Below the pieces are notes generated by a model, which saw nothing but the letters and a program-made list of their open reading frames with translations, searched no databases and was not told the origin of the DNA. This document shows, piece after piece, positions 30,914-38,834 of a stretch of DNA of 49,393 bases; position 1 is the stretch's first letter; the number at the start of each line of letters is the position of its first letter. The position numbers were made by a program, and so were the translations under genes. The DNA comes from Burkholderiales bacterium. GTDB lineage: Bacteria; Pseudomonadota; Gammaproteobacteria; Burkholderiales; Casimicrobiaceae. The stretch spans positions 1 through 49,393 of the forward strand of contig JAITMR010000058.1 of NCBI GenBank assembly GCA_031277215.1. The letters run 5' to 3'.

Positions 30914-30938
30914 AATCCCCCGTTGGGGGATTTTTTTT
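30913..30938 (+). terminator. Attenuator-type terminator before the pyrimidine operon
   Basis: A nine-pair stem (AAATCCCCC with GGGGGATTT, loop GTT) is followed by a T run (30931-30938). It lies between the promoter and the first structural gene, about 70 bases before its ATG, so it must be bypassed for operon expression. This placement is what suggests regulated attenuation. Confidence 0.88.
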
Positions 30939-31006
30939 AACTCGCTCAGTTCTATCGTTCAGTTCTGTTTATACCGATTAACTGCTGTTTTACTAAAGGT
31001 CACGCC

Positions 31007-32056
31007 ATGCAATCTTCGCCCTCTCCGAACACCTTGCGCACTCTGATCGAGCCGTTCATCCATCAACACGGCGGCTGGGTCAACGCACACGCTCATGCCG
31101 ACCGCGCTTTCACGCTCGACGCGCACATGCTCGAAATTTATTGCACGCAAACGCTGGAACGCAAGTGGGACGCCATCGACGCGATGAAGCGCAACTCGTC
31201 CGTTGAGGACTACTATGGCCGCTTCTGCCAAACCATCGAACTGATGATTACGCAAGGCGTCACCGCGATGTGTTCCTTCGTCGATATCGATCCGGCTGCT
31301 GGCGACCGCGCCATTCGCGGCGCACTACGCGCCCGCGAATTGTATCGCGACGACATCACCGTGCTTTACGCCAATCAGACGCTTAAAGGCGTGATCGCCC
31401 CGGACGCCCGCGAATGGTTTGATCGCGGCGCCGAAATGGTGGACATCATCGGTGCGTTGCCCAAACGCGACGAACGCGATTTCGGACGTGGCGACGAAGC
31501 GCTCGACATCGTGCTCGGCGTCGCCAAAGCGATGAATAAAATGGTGCACGCTCACGTCGATCAATTCAACGATCCACACGAACACGAAACCGAACAGTTG
31601 TGCAACAAAACCGTTGAACACGGCATGCAGGGTCGCGTCGTCGCCATCCACGGCATCTCGATTGCGGCTCACGCCAAACAATACCGAGTCCGCCTCTATG
31701 AAAAAATGCGCGATTCCGGCGTGATGACCATTGCGTGTCCGATGGCCTGGATCGATACGCCGCGTTCGGAATTCATCGGCCCTGCGCACAACGCTTTGAC
31801 GCCGATTGACGAAATGATCCCGGCTGGCGTGACGGTCGCCATCGGTACCGATAACATCAGCGATGCAATGGTACCCTTCTGCGAAGGCGACATGTGGCGC
31901 GAACTGTCGCTGCTTGCCGCCGGTTGCCGCTACACCGATTTCGACGAACTCGTGCGCATCGCCACCGACAACGGTCGCCGTGCGCTGGGCTTGCCGCTGC
32001 TGAACGTACCGAACATTGCAAAGGAAAACATTCATGGCAACGCCGCCGTTTTATGA
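31007..32056 (+). CDS. CodA-like amidohydrolase in the dihydroorotase position
   Basis: A 349-residue metal-dependent amidohydrolase related to cytosine deaminase. Visible ligands are H28-A-H30 (NAHAHADRAF), H183 in VHAHVDQ, H215 in VVAIHGIS, and D282 in IGTDNISD. Compared from memory with E. coli CodA, the catalytic Glu of the HxDE motif is Gln (Q186, HVDQ), and the outer beta-sandwich parts at both ends are shortened. That argues against cytosine deamination. The gene is followed, with overlaps or short gaps, by a dihydroorotate dehydrogenase-like gene, pyrE and pyrF, so it stands where a dihydroorotase (pyrC) would be expected. An arginine near the first motif (R33) could bind a substrate carboxylate. 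The dihydroorotase role is inference. Confidence 0.82.
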   Translation: MQSSPSPNTLRTLIEPFIHQHGGWVNAHAHADRAFTLDAHMLEIYCTQTLERKWDAIDAMKRNSSVEDYYGRFCQTIELMITQGVTAMCSFVDIDPAAGDRAIRGALRARELYRDDITVLYANQTLKGVIAPDAREWFDRGAEMVDIIGALPKRDERDFGRGDEALDIVLGVAKAMNKMVHAHVDQFNDPHEHETEQLCNKTVEHGMQGRVVAIHGISIAAHAKQYRVRLYEKMRDSGVMTIACPMAWIDTPRSEFIGPAHNALTPIDEMIPAGVTVAIGTDNISDAMVPFCEGDMWRELSLLAAGCRYTDFDELVRIATDNGRRALGLPLLNVPNIAKENIHGNAAVL

Positions 32057-33104
32057 TCCGTTGCTAAGTTACGAGGACAATTACGCGCACGGGCCGTTTG
32101 GGTCGTTTGCATCAACAGCCAAAACCGCACCCGCCGATGCCGCGCCGCGTGAGCGTTTTCTCGGCATTCCGGTACACAGCACCTTCGGCATTCCGGCGGG
32201 CCCCTTGCTCAACAGCCGTTTCGTCGCCGCCGCGTTCGCGCACGGCTTTGATTTGTGCGTCTATAAAACCGTGCGCAGCAAAGCGACTCCCTGCCACCCG
32301 TTTCCAAACACGCTGGCGATTGAATGCAGCGGCGATTTGTCTCTCGGACAAACGTTGGTCGCGCACGCTTGCGAAAAAGACCGTGCGCCGCGCTCGATCA
32401 CCAACTCGTTCGGCGTGCCATCGCAACCGCCGGAGGTCTGGCAACCCGACATGGTTGCCGCGTTGCGTAGCGCACAACCCGGGCAAGTGTTGATCGGCAG
32501 TTTTCAGGGAAGCGGTGAAGGCGTTGCGCAAATCGCCGATTACGCACGCGCCGCTCGGCTGGTTGCCGAAACCGGCGTGCCGGTGCTGGAAGCCAATTTG
32601 TCGTGCCCCAACGAAGGCAAAAAAGGGTTGTTGTGTTTCGATACCGAAAAAATCAGTGCCATCGTTGACGCCATTCGCAAAGAAGTGACCGATCGCCCGC
32701 TGCTGCTCAAACTCGCGTATTTTGAAGACACCGCCGCGTTACAGACGTTTGTGCGCACACTGGCCGACAAAGTCGATGGCTTTTGCGCTATCAACACCTT
32801 GTCAGCGCGTGTCGTCGATGCGAACGGGCAGCAAGCACTGCCCGGCGCAGGGCGCGACATTAGTGGCATTTGCGGCGCGACCATCCGTTGGGCCGGGCTG
32901 TCGATGACGCAAAAACTCGCTGCGCTTCGTGCTGAGAACAACATGAATTTCGCCATCGTTGGCAACGGTGGCGTATTGACGCCTGCCGACGATGCCGCCT
33001 ACCGTGATGCCGGTGCCGACGCCGTAATGAGCGCCACCGGCGCCATGTGGAACACACAACTTGCTCAACAAATCAAAAAGGAACGTTGCCATGAAGTCAA
33101 ATAA
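32034..33104 (+). CDS. pyrD: Atypical dihydroorotate dehydrogenase-like protein
   Basis: A 356-residue FMN-barrel protein. Class 1-type features are the active-site loop EANLSCPNEGKKG with C191 in the catalytic position (class 2 enzymes have Ser there), an early FGIPAGPLLNS segment, and a C-terminal GNGGV...GADAVMSATG phosphate site for FMN. It has a long N-terminal extension (YEDNYAHGPFGSF) and no membrane-binding helix. ATG 32034 is preceded by AAAGGA and overlaps the amidohydrolase gene by 23 bases. Being class 1-like, the electron acceptor is probably not quinone via a class 2 tunnel; no pyrK partner lies nearby. Orotate production is strongly suggested by pyrE and pyrF next door. Confidence 0.85.
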   Translation: MATPPFYDPLLSYEDNYAHGPFGSFASTAKTAPADAAPRERFLGIPVHSTFGIPAGPLLNSRFVAAAFAHGFDLCVYKTVRSKATPCHPFPNTLAIECSGDLSLGQTLVAHACEKDRAPRSITNSFGVPSQPPEVWQPDMVAALRSAQPGQVLIGSFQGSGEGVAQIADYARAARLVAETGVPVLEANLSCPNEGKKGLLCFDTEKISAIVDAIRKEVTDRPLLLKLAYFEDTAALQTFVRTLADKVDGFCAINTLSARVVDANGQQALPGAGRDISGICGATIRWAGLSMTQKLAALRAENNMNFAIVGNGGVLTPADDAAYRDAGADAVMSATGAMWNTQLAQQIKKERCHEVK

Positions 33105-33774
33105 CCCCGCCCCGATCACAACCGCCATGCTGGCCGAACATCTGCTGAGTATTCAGGCGATCATTTTTCTGCTCGAACAGCCGCTTCGTTTCAAGTCGGG
33201 GCTGATTTCGCCGGTTTACGTTGACAACCGCAGCCTGATTTACCATCCGCAAGCCTGGCATGTTTTGATCGACGCGCTCAGTTCTTATGTCGCATCGTCC
33301 AAGTTTCAATTCGACATCATCGCCGGAGTAGAAACCGCTGGTATTCCGCACAGCTCCGTCCTCGCTTACCGGCGGAACGTGCCGAGCGTTTTCGTGCGCA
33401 AGCAAACCAAAACGCACGGCACACGAAACCGTGTCGAAGGCGGTGACGTGCGCGACAAGCGCGTGCTGCTGATCGAAGACCACATCTCGACCGGCCTCTC
33501 CAGCCTCGACGGTGTTGCCGCGTTGCGTCAAGCTGGCGCCATCGTGACCGACTGCTTGAGCATCACCAGCTACAACTTCGCCGAAGCGCAGCAGGCATTT
33601 GCCGAAGTCGGCGTTACACCGCACACTTTGCTGACCTTCGACGCGATCCTTGATGCCGCCGTGCGTTGCGGCTATTTCGACGACAAGAAAAAAGCCATCG
33701 TCGCCGACTGGCTGGCCGACCCGTGGCCCTGGGCAGAGAAGAACGGCATCACCGCCACCGCTGTTGAAAACTAA
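33091..33774 (+). CDS. pyrE: Orotate phosphoribosyltransferase
   Basis: PyrE joins orotate to PRPP to give OMP. The 227-residue protein has the FKSGLISPVYVDNR substrate segment (about 34-47), GVETAGIPHSSVLAY, and the PRPP loop VLLIEDHISTGLSS (about 125-138), whose acidic pair is E129-D130. The loop is slightly unusual (HISTGLS where VTTGGS is common). ATG 33091 gives a 14-base overlap with the upstream dehydrogenase gene; a longer frame from 33061 is less likely. pyrF follows after a repeat-filled gap. Confidence 0.93.
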   Translation: MKSNNPAPITTAMLAEHLLSIQAIIFLLEQPLRFKSGLISPVYVDNRSLIYHPQAWHVLIDALSSYVASSKFQFDIIAGVETAGIPHSSVLAYRRNVPSVFVRKQTKTHGTRNRVEGGDVRDKRVLLIEDHISTGLSSLDGVAALRQAGAIVTDCLSITSYNFAEAQQAFAEVGVTPHTLLTFDAILDAAVRCGYFDDKKKAIVADWLADPWPWAEKNGITATAVEN

Positions 33775-34153
33775 TCCGGATATTTCACCACCTCTCCGTA
33801 TGAACTTTTTCTTACGCGAAGAAAAACCCCTTCTCACGCGGAGGCGCGGAGAAAGGCACGGAGCGCTCCCCTCGCCCGCTTGCGGGAGAGGGGCGGGGGA
33901 GAGGGTGGTGGATTTACGCGAAGACGCGAAGAAACGACTCTCTCGCAAAGGCCACAATCCTGTTCCCTCCCCTTCAAGAGCCTGCCCCCGAAGAGATTTT
34001 GGTCGGGGGGAGGGTTAGGGAGGAGATGGGGTTATCAGCGTAGGCTGGGTAGAGCGAAGAACTGCGGTTGAGGTGACTGTGTTGTACATAGCGAAACCCA
34101 GCGAATCAGGAATCAGAAATCAGAAATCAAATCAATCACACAACATCATCATC
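33775..34153. repeat. Repeat cluster separating pyrE and pyrF
   Basis: A 379-base spacer inside the pyrimidine gene group. It contains ACGCGGAG-like octads (33834-33855 and 33913-33933), the CCCGCTTGCGGG element (about 33876), a diverged CCCCTTCAAG hairpin (about 33970), and a minus-oriented heptad array (34103-34130) ending 24 bases before the pyrF ATG. It looks like repeat accretion into a formerly compact operon. Whether pyrF still shares the upstream transcript is unclear. Confidence 0.7.
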
Positions 34154-34966
34154 ATGCACATCACCGACAAACTCAACGCCCGCATCACCCGTTCGCAATC
34201 GCTGCTATGCGTCGGGCTAGACAGCGAACTCTCACGTTTGCCCGTGCGTTTCCAAAAAGAAACGCATCCGCAATTCGCGTTCAATCGCTGGATCATCGAC
34301 CAGACACTCGACACCGCTGCCGCGTACAAACTGAACAGCGCGTTTTACGAAGCCCTCGGCGCTGTCGGTTGGGAAGCGATGCAACACACGATGGATTACC
34401 TGCGTGAAGTTGCGCCCGATGTGTTTACGATCATCGACGCCAAACGCGCCGACATCGGCAGCACCAGCGCCCAATACGCCGCCGCGTTCTTCGACACGCT
34501 GGGTTGCGATGCAGTGACGCTGCATCCCTGGCTCGGCGGCGAAGCGTTGCAACCGTTTCTGGCGCGACCCGACAAAGCCGCGATTATCCTTTGCCATACC
34601 TCGAACCCCGGCAGCGGTGAGTTGCAGGATTTGACCGTGACCGCTGACGGCGTTTCACTGCCGTTGTGGCGACACCTCGCCCGCCGTATCGCAACGAAGT
34701 GGAACACTCAAGGCAACTGCATGCTGGTCGTCGGCGCGACCGTCCCCGACATCATCCGCGACGTGCGCGCTGAAGTCGGCGATATGGTGATACTGGTGCC
34801 CGGCATCGGCGCTCAAGGCGGCGATCTCGAAGCGGTTTTACGCAACGGTCTTACCTCCGAGCACCGCGGCCTGCTGATCAACGCCAGCCGCAGCATCCTT
34901 TTCGCCGACGATCCGGGCAAAGAAGCGCAGGCGCTGGTTGCGGAGATCAGGAGCCACATCTCGTAG
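34154..34966 (+). CDS. pyrF: Orotidine 5'-phosphate decarboxylase (type 2)
   Basis: PyrF converts OMP to UMP. The 270-residue protein is of the longer type 2 subfamily. Early LLCVGLDSE binds substrate, K59 lies in YKLNSAFYE, and the catalytic DAKRADIGST has D95, K97 and D100 (Ala replaces the usual Gly of DAKRGDI). The C-terminal VPGIGAQGGD and INASRSILFA segments bind phosphate. ATG 34154 was chosen because upstream codons are translated heptad repeat (IRNQKSNQS). A strong terminator follows. Confidence 0.94.
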   Translation: MHITDKLNARITRSQSLLCVGLDSELSRLPVRFQKETHPQFAFNRWIIDQTLDTAAAYKLNSAFYEALGAVGWEAMQHTMDYLREVAPDVFTIIDAKRADIGSTSAQYAAAFFDTLGCDAVTLHPWLGGEALQPFLARPDKAAIILCHTSNPGSGELQDLTVTADGVSLPLWRHLARRIATKWNTQGNCMLVVGATVPDIIRDVRAEVGDMVILVPGIGAQGGDLEAVLRNGLTSEHRGLLINASRSILFADDPGKEAQALVAEIRSHIS

Positions 34967-35016
34967 CCCAAAATAGCTTGGGGTGCGCTTGCGAACTCCA
35001 ACGTTCAAGCCTCATA

Positions 35017-35046
35017 GGGGCGGGTTTCAAACCCGTCCCTTTTTTT
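35017..35046 (+). terminator. Terminator of pyrF / pyrimidine operon
   Basis: An 11-pair stem with one G-T wobble (GGGGCGGGTTT with AAACCCGTCCC, one-base spacer) is followed by seven T (35040-35046). It lies 50 bases after the pyrF stop and closely resembles the groESL terminator. Confidence 0.9.
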
Positions 35047-35186
35047 ACGCGAAAACGCGGTAGCCGCGACGTTCCAGGTAGTGCGCTCTCCTCTGGTCGT
35101 AGCTCGTCTGTTTCAAGTGTTGGCCGCCGTCAAGCTCAATGACCAGCCTCTCTTTTGCCGCAACGAAATCCGGTTTATGGAATCAG
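35045..35186 (-). pseudogene. Remnant of a DUF559 (Vsr-like) endonuclease
   Basis: On the minus strand a short frame reads KPDFVAAKERLVIELDGG, then QHLKQTSYDQRRAHYLERRG and YRVFA before a stop. This is the core of DUF559 endonuclease-like proteins (DFV...LVIELDGGQH...YD..R...L...GYRV). The N-terminal half is missing: a stop codon lies just upstream. The C-terminus is also cut short at the pyrF terminator, where full members continue with a further 10-20 residues. It is a degraded fragment about one third of normal length. Confidence 0.8.
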
Positions 35187-35539
35187 TCCAAATCCTTCAA
35201 GCTCCACATTAAATTTGGCTCATCGTGAAATTCCGGAGAAGGATTCACACGAAGGCACGGAGAAAAACCATTTTCACGCGGATACCGGGATAACGGCACG
35301 AGGCGCCCCCCGCGCCCGCTTGCGGGAGTGGGGCGGGGGGGAGGGTGGTTTAAATTGGTGCGGTGTGCGAATTCACGGCGCTATTGAAAAAGGCACGAAG
35401 CACCGTCATTCCCGCGTGTTTCGGGCGGGAATCCAGCGTCTTTTTCCGTCCAATCACACAGCGATTTTGGGCGGAGGTTCACCCTCCCCCCCGACCTCTC
35501 TCCCTGCTCCTCTTCAAAGAGGCAGGGAGAGGGAGGTAA
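35187..35539. repeat. Repeat cluster between DUF559 remnant and korB
   Basis: It shares an ordered set of modules with 24044-24240: AAATTCCGGAGAAGG (35227), octad-like ACGAAGGCACGG, the CCCGCTTGCGGG element (35313), and GAATTCACG followed by TTGAAAAAGGCACG. Near the end, 35498-35531 folds into a 15-pair hairpin (CTCTCCCTGC and GCAGGGAGAG arms with an inner CTCTT/AAGAG) just after the korB stop. It has no T run. No gene is present. Confidence 0.7.
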
Positions 35540-36565
35540 CTACTCAACCGTCCAGACATCGCCGCTGTTGAAAAGCGCGGACAGTTCTCCACGGCCACGG
35601 TGTGCGCGGGTGTCAGTGTGCAGTTGTTCGTTACGTTTTTCGTAGCCAAGTTCGTCAACGTCGCGGAAAACGCCGAGCGTAACGGGAAATTTCGGTGCTT
35701 CGAGTTGTGAGATGAGAAAAGCCAGAGCGCCATGTGCGACTGTCTCATCATGCATGAGCAGTTCGGCTTCTGTCACATCATTCTCACCAACGGTGACGAC
35801 TTCCGGCTTGAGGCCACGCAAGCGCACACCTTTGTCCCTGTTCTTGCCGAAGATAAGCGGCTTGCCGTGTTCAAGCAACAGGCGAGCATCGTCGCGTACA
35901 CTTTTGTCGGTGATGGCGTCGTAAGCGCCGTCATTGAAGACGAGGCAGTTCTGCAACACTTCGACGAAGGCGGTGCCTTCGTGCGCAGCGGCGCGTTTGA
36001 GCACGCCCGCCATGTGCGCTTGGTCGGCGTCCACGGTACGGGCAGCGAAGGTTGCGCCTGCTCCCAACGCCAACGCGATCGGGTTGAAGGGGCGATCAAT
36101 ATTGCCCAGCGGTGTGCTTTTGGTTTTTTTGTTCAACTCGGTGGTGGGCGAATACTGCCCTTTGGTGAGACCGTAAATACGGTTGTTGAGCAGGATGATT
36201 TTCAGCCCGATGTTGCGCCGTATGGCGTGGATGAAGTGGTTGCCGCCGATGGCGAGTGCGTCGCCGTCGCCGGTCACGACCCACACCGACAGTTCCGGCC
36301 GCGCCAGTTTCAGCCCGCCAGCGATGGCCGGTGCGCGACCATGAATGCTGTGCATGCCGTAGGTTTCCATGTAGTAAGGAAACCGGCTGGAGCAACCGAT
36401 GCCGGAAATAAATACGAAGTTTTCGCGCGGAATTCCCAACGTCGGCATCAGCTTCTGGATTTGCGACAGCACGGCATAGTCGCCGCAGCCGGGACACCAG
36501 CGCACGTCCTGGTTGGACTCGAAATCTTTTTTGCTCAGTCCTCGAATTTCGGACAAGTCAGTCAT
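35540..36565 (-). CDS. korB: 2-oxoglutarate:ferredoxin oxidoreductase, beta subunit
   Basis: The beta subunit carries thiamine diphosphate and an iron-sulfur cluster. In the 341-residue protein VRWCPGCGDYAVL (residues about 22-34) provides cluster/TPP contacts and GDGDALAIGGNHF is the TPP-magnesium motif with the following NN in LLNNRIYGLTKGQ. Length and motifs match KorB rather than pyruvate oxidoreductase beta, but substrate choice is not certain. Its start lies 24 bases after the korA stop, so the pair is an operon. Reduced ferredoxin from the enzyme could feed the ferredoxin encoded at 46.5 kb. Confidence 0.92.
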   Translation of the reverse strand: MTDLSEIRGLSKKDFESNQDVRWCPGCGDYAVLSQIQKLMPTLGIPRENFVFISGIGCSSRFPYYMETYGMHSIHGRAPAIAGGLKLARPELSVWVVTGDGDALAIGGNHFIHAIRRNIGLKIILLNNRIYGLTKGQYSPTTELNKKTKSTPLGNIDRPFNPIALALGAGATFAARTVDADQAHMAGVLKRAAAHEGTAFVEVLQNCLVFNDGAYDAITDKSVRDDARLLLEHGKPLIFGKNRDKGVRLRGLKPEVVTVGENDVTEAELLMHDETVAHGALAFLISQLEAPKFPVTLGVFRDVDELGYEKRNEQLHTDTRAHRGRGELSALFNSGDVWTVE

Positions 36566-36589
36566 GAATGTTCCCTTCAGTACAATTCC

Positions 36590-38452
36590 TTAGCACAATT
36601 CCAGAATGCGGTCGTAAATCTCGGACACTTTGAACGGTCTGCCCTGCACTTTGTTGAGTTTGACGACGTCGATCAGGTAATGCTCGCGCAGCAGACGGGA
36701 GAGTTGGCCGAGGTTCATCTCCGGCACCAGCACTTTTTTGTAGCGTTTCAGGATATCGCCCAGACTCGGCGGCAGCGGGTTCAGGTGGCGCAAATGTACA
36801 TGCGCCACTGAGCGGCCTTCTGCGACCGCCTGCTCACACGCCTGTACGATTGCGCCGTAAGTACTGCCCCAGCCGACAACGAGGAGGTCACCTTCGTTTG
36901 TTCCTGTCACTTCGAGCGGCGGAATATCCCTGGCGATGCCTTCGACTTTTGCGGCGCGTACTTCCACCATGCGTTGGTGGTTGATCGGATCGTGCGAAAT
37001 ATTGCCGGTTAGAAAATCTTTTTCCAGCCCGCCGACGCGATGCTCCATGCCGGGCGTACCGGGACGCACCCAGGCGCGTACCAGATTTTCGTCTCGGGCG
37101 TAGGCCTGAAAACCCTTCGGCTCGGTACGGTACGCGACTTCCAGCTTCGGCAGCGAGGCGGGATCGGGAATGCGCCAGGGTTCGGCGGCGTTGCCGATAC
37201 CACCGTCGGACAGCAGGATCACCGGCGTCATGTATTTCACGGCGATGCGGAAGGCTTCGATAGCGCAGTCGAAACAATCCGCCGGGGAGTTGGCAGCAAT
37301 CACCGGAATCGGGCATTCCCCGTTGCGACCATACACCGCCTGCAACAAATCGGATTGTTCGGTCTTGGTCGGCAAGCCGGTGGACGGGCCGCCGCGTTGC
37401 ACGTTCACGATGACCAGCGGCAATTCAAGCATCACCGCCAAACCGAGCGCCTCGGTTTTGAGCGCCATGCCGGGGCCGGAGGTGGTGGTCAAGCCCAGCG
37501 CACCGCCATAGGCCGCGCCGATGGCCGAGCAGATGCCGCCGATTTCGTCCTCGGCCTGAAAAGTGGCGACGTTGAAATGCTTGAGTCCCGACAACTCATG
37601 CAGGATGTCGCTGGCCGGAGTAATCGGATAAGAGCCGAGAAACAGCGGCACGCCGGAAAGCTCTGAAGCCGCCACCAGCCCCAGCGCCGTCGCCTGATTG
37701 CCGGTCAGGCTGCGGTATTTGCCCGGCGCGATGGGAGCAGAATGCACCCTGTAACTGGTGGCGAACATCTCGGTCGCGTCGGCATAGGCATAACCGGCAC
37801 GCAAAGCCAGCACATTGGCCTCGGCAATCGCCGGCATCCTGGCGAACTTGCTGCGAATGACTTCTTCTTCCCTCCCCAGCGGGCGGCTGTAGAGAGCGAG
37901 CATCAAGCCGAGCGCGTAGTAGTTTTTGCAGCGACCAATCTCTTTCTTGGACAGCCCCGATTCCTTGAGCGCAAGCGCGGTCAGCCCCGAAATGTCGATC
38001 TTGTAGAGGCGATAACCGTCGAGGCTGCCATCTTCGAGCGGGTTACTTTTATAGTTGGCTTTGGCCAGATTGCCTTCGGTGAAAGCGCCGCTGTTGGCAA
38101 TGAGGATACCGCCGCGCTTGACATCGGCGAAGTTGGTCTTGAGAGCTGCCGGGTTCATCGCCACCAGCACATCCGGGGCATCACCGGAGGTGAACACTTG
38201 GCGCGAGGCAAACTGAATCTGATAGCCCGAAACGCCGAACAGCGTGCCGGTCGGCGCACGGATTTCGGAAGGGTAGTCTGGATGGGTGGCGAAATCGTTT
38301 CCGGATCGGGCGATTACACGAGAAAACTCATTGCCCGTCAACTGCATCCCATCGCCTGAATCGCCGACGAAACGAATCACCACACTTTCGAGTTCTTCCA
38401 CCGGACGGGGCGGCAGTGTCACCTGCCCGGCTTCCGCTTTTTCTGCTGTCAT
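36590..38452 (-). CDS. korA: 2-oxoglutarate:ferredoxin oxidoreductase, alpha subunit (gamma-alpha fusion)
   Basis: About 620 residues combining the gamma domain (VVIRFVGDSGDGMQLTG near the start, about residues 25-210) with the alpha TPP-pyrimidine domain (GNQATALGLVAAS, PITPASDILHELS) and a C-terminal transketolase-like domain (GWGSTYGAIVQA). This fused layout is typical of KorA. ATG 38452 has AGG eight bases upstream; ATG 38458 is an alternative. The enzyme oxidises 2-oxoglutarate to succinyl-CoA, or runs in reverse, with ferredoxin. korB follows at once. Confidence 0.92.
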   Translation of the reverse strand: MTAEKAEAGQVTLPPRPVEELESVVIRFVGDSGDGMQLTGNEFSRVIARSGNDFATHPDYPSEIRAPTGTLFGVSGYQIQFASRQVFTSGDAPDVLVAMNPAALKTNFADVKRGGILIANSGAFTEGNLAKANYKSNPLEDGSLDGYRLYKIDISGLTALALKESGLSKKEIGRCKNYYALGLMLALYSRPLGREEEVIRSKFARMPAIAEANVLALRAGYAYADATEMFATSYRVHSAPIAPGKYRSLTGNQATALGLVAASELSGVPLFLGSYPITPASDILHELSGLKHFNVATFQAEDEIGGICSAIGAAYGGALGLTTTSGPGMALKTEALGLAVMLELPLVIVNVQRGGPSTGLPTKTEQSDLLQAVYGRNGECPIPVIAANSPADCFDCAIEAFRIAVKYMTPVILLSDGGIGNAAEPWRIPDPASLPKLEVAYRTEPKGFQAYARDENLVRAWVRPGTPGMEHRVGGLEKDFLTGNISHDPINHQRMVEVRAAKVEGIARDIPPLEVTGTNEGDLLVVGWGSTYGAIVQACEQAVAEGRSVAHVHLRHLNPLPPSLGDILKRYKKVLVPEMNLGQLSRLLREHYLIDVVKLNKVQGRPFKVSEIYDRILELC

Positions 38453-38834
38453 TGACATCACCTGGCGCTCATAACGCGCAACGTAAATTCGCATCGTACC
38501 CGAATTCGTCGTTCTGCGCGAAGCTACGAAAACAGAAGACAGATTGTGCCTCCCCTACGGGCAGGACGCTGCGATGGCGGCATAAGAGCAGCAATCTGCC
38601 GCCCGTAATTTTTCCGCGTTCTCCACATGAGAATTATTCTATGCGTTCTTTGCGGTTTTTCGGGTTTCCCGCAATGACCACGGCAACCCTCTGATTCCTA
38701 ATCCCTAATCCCCGACCCCCAATCTCCGGCAACGAGACAGGCATGACCAACCGTTACGCTAGGCCAAGCGGCAGACTCTTGGCTGCCCGATGATTTCCGC
38801 TATCATTGCCCCATTGTTTGCTTAAGAGGTCATG
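38453..38834. repeat. Divergent korA-maeB region with heptad array
   Basis: This gap must hold the korA and maeB promoters. A heptad array of five units (38691-38725, CTGATTC, two CTAATCC, CCGACCC, CCAATCT) lies in the middle. The remainder has no recognisable gene; the plus frame over korA's start is a shadow. A GAGG site at 38825-38828 precedes the maeB start. Confidence 0.55.

Noticed and set aside
36000-36811. Plus-strand 359-codon frame opposite korB
   Set aside because: Antisense shadow of korB and the end of korA without any domain.
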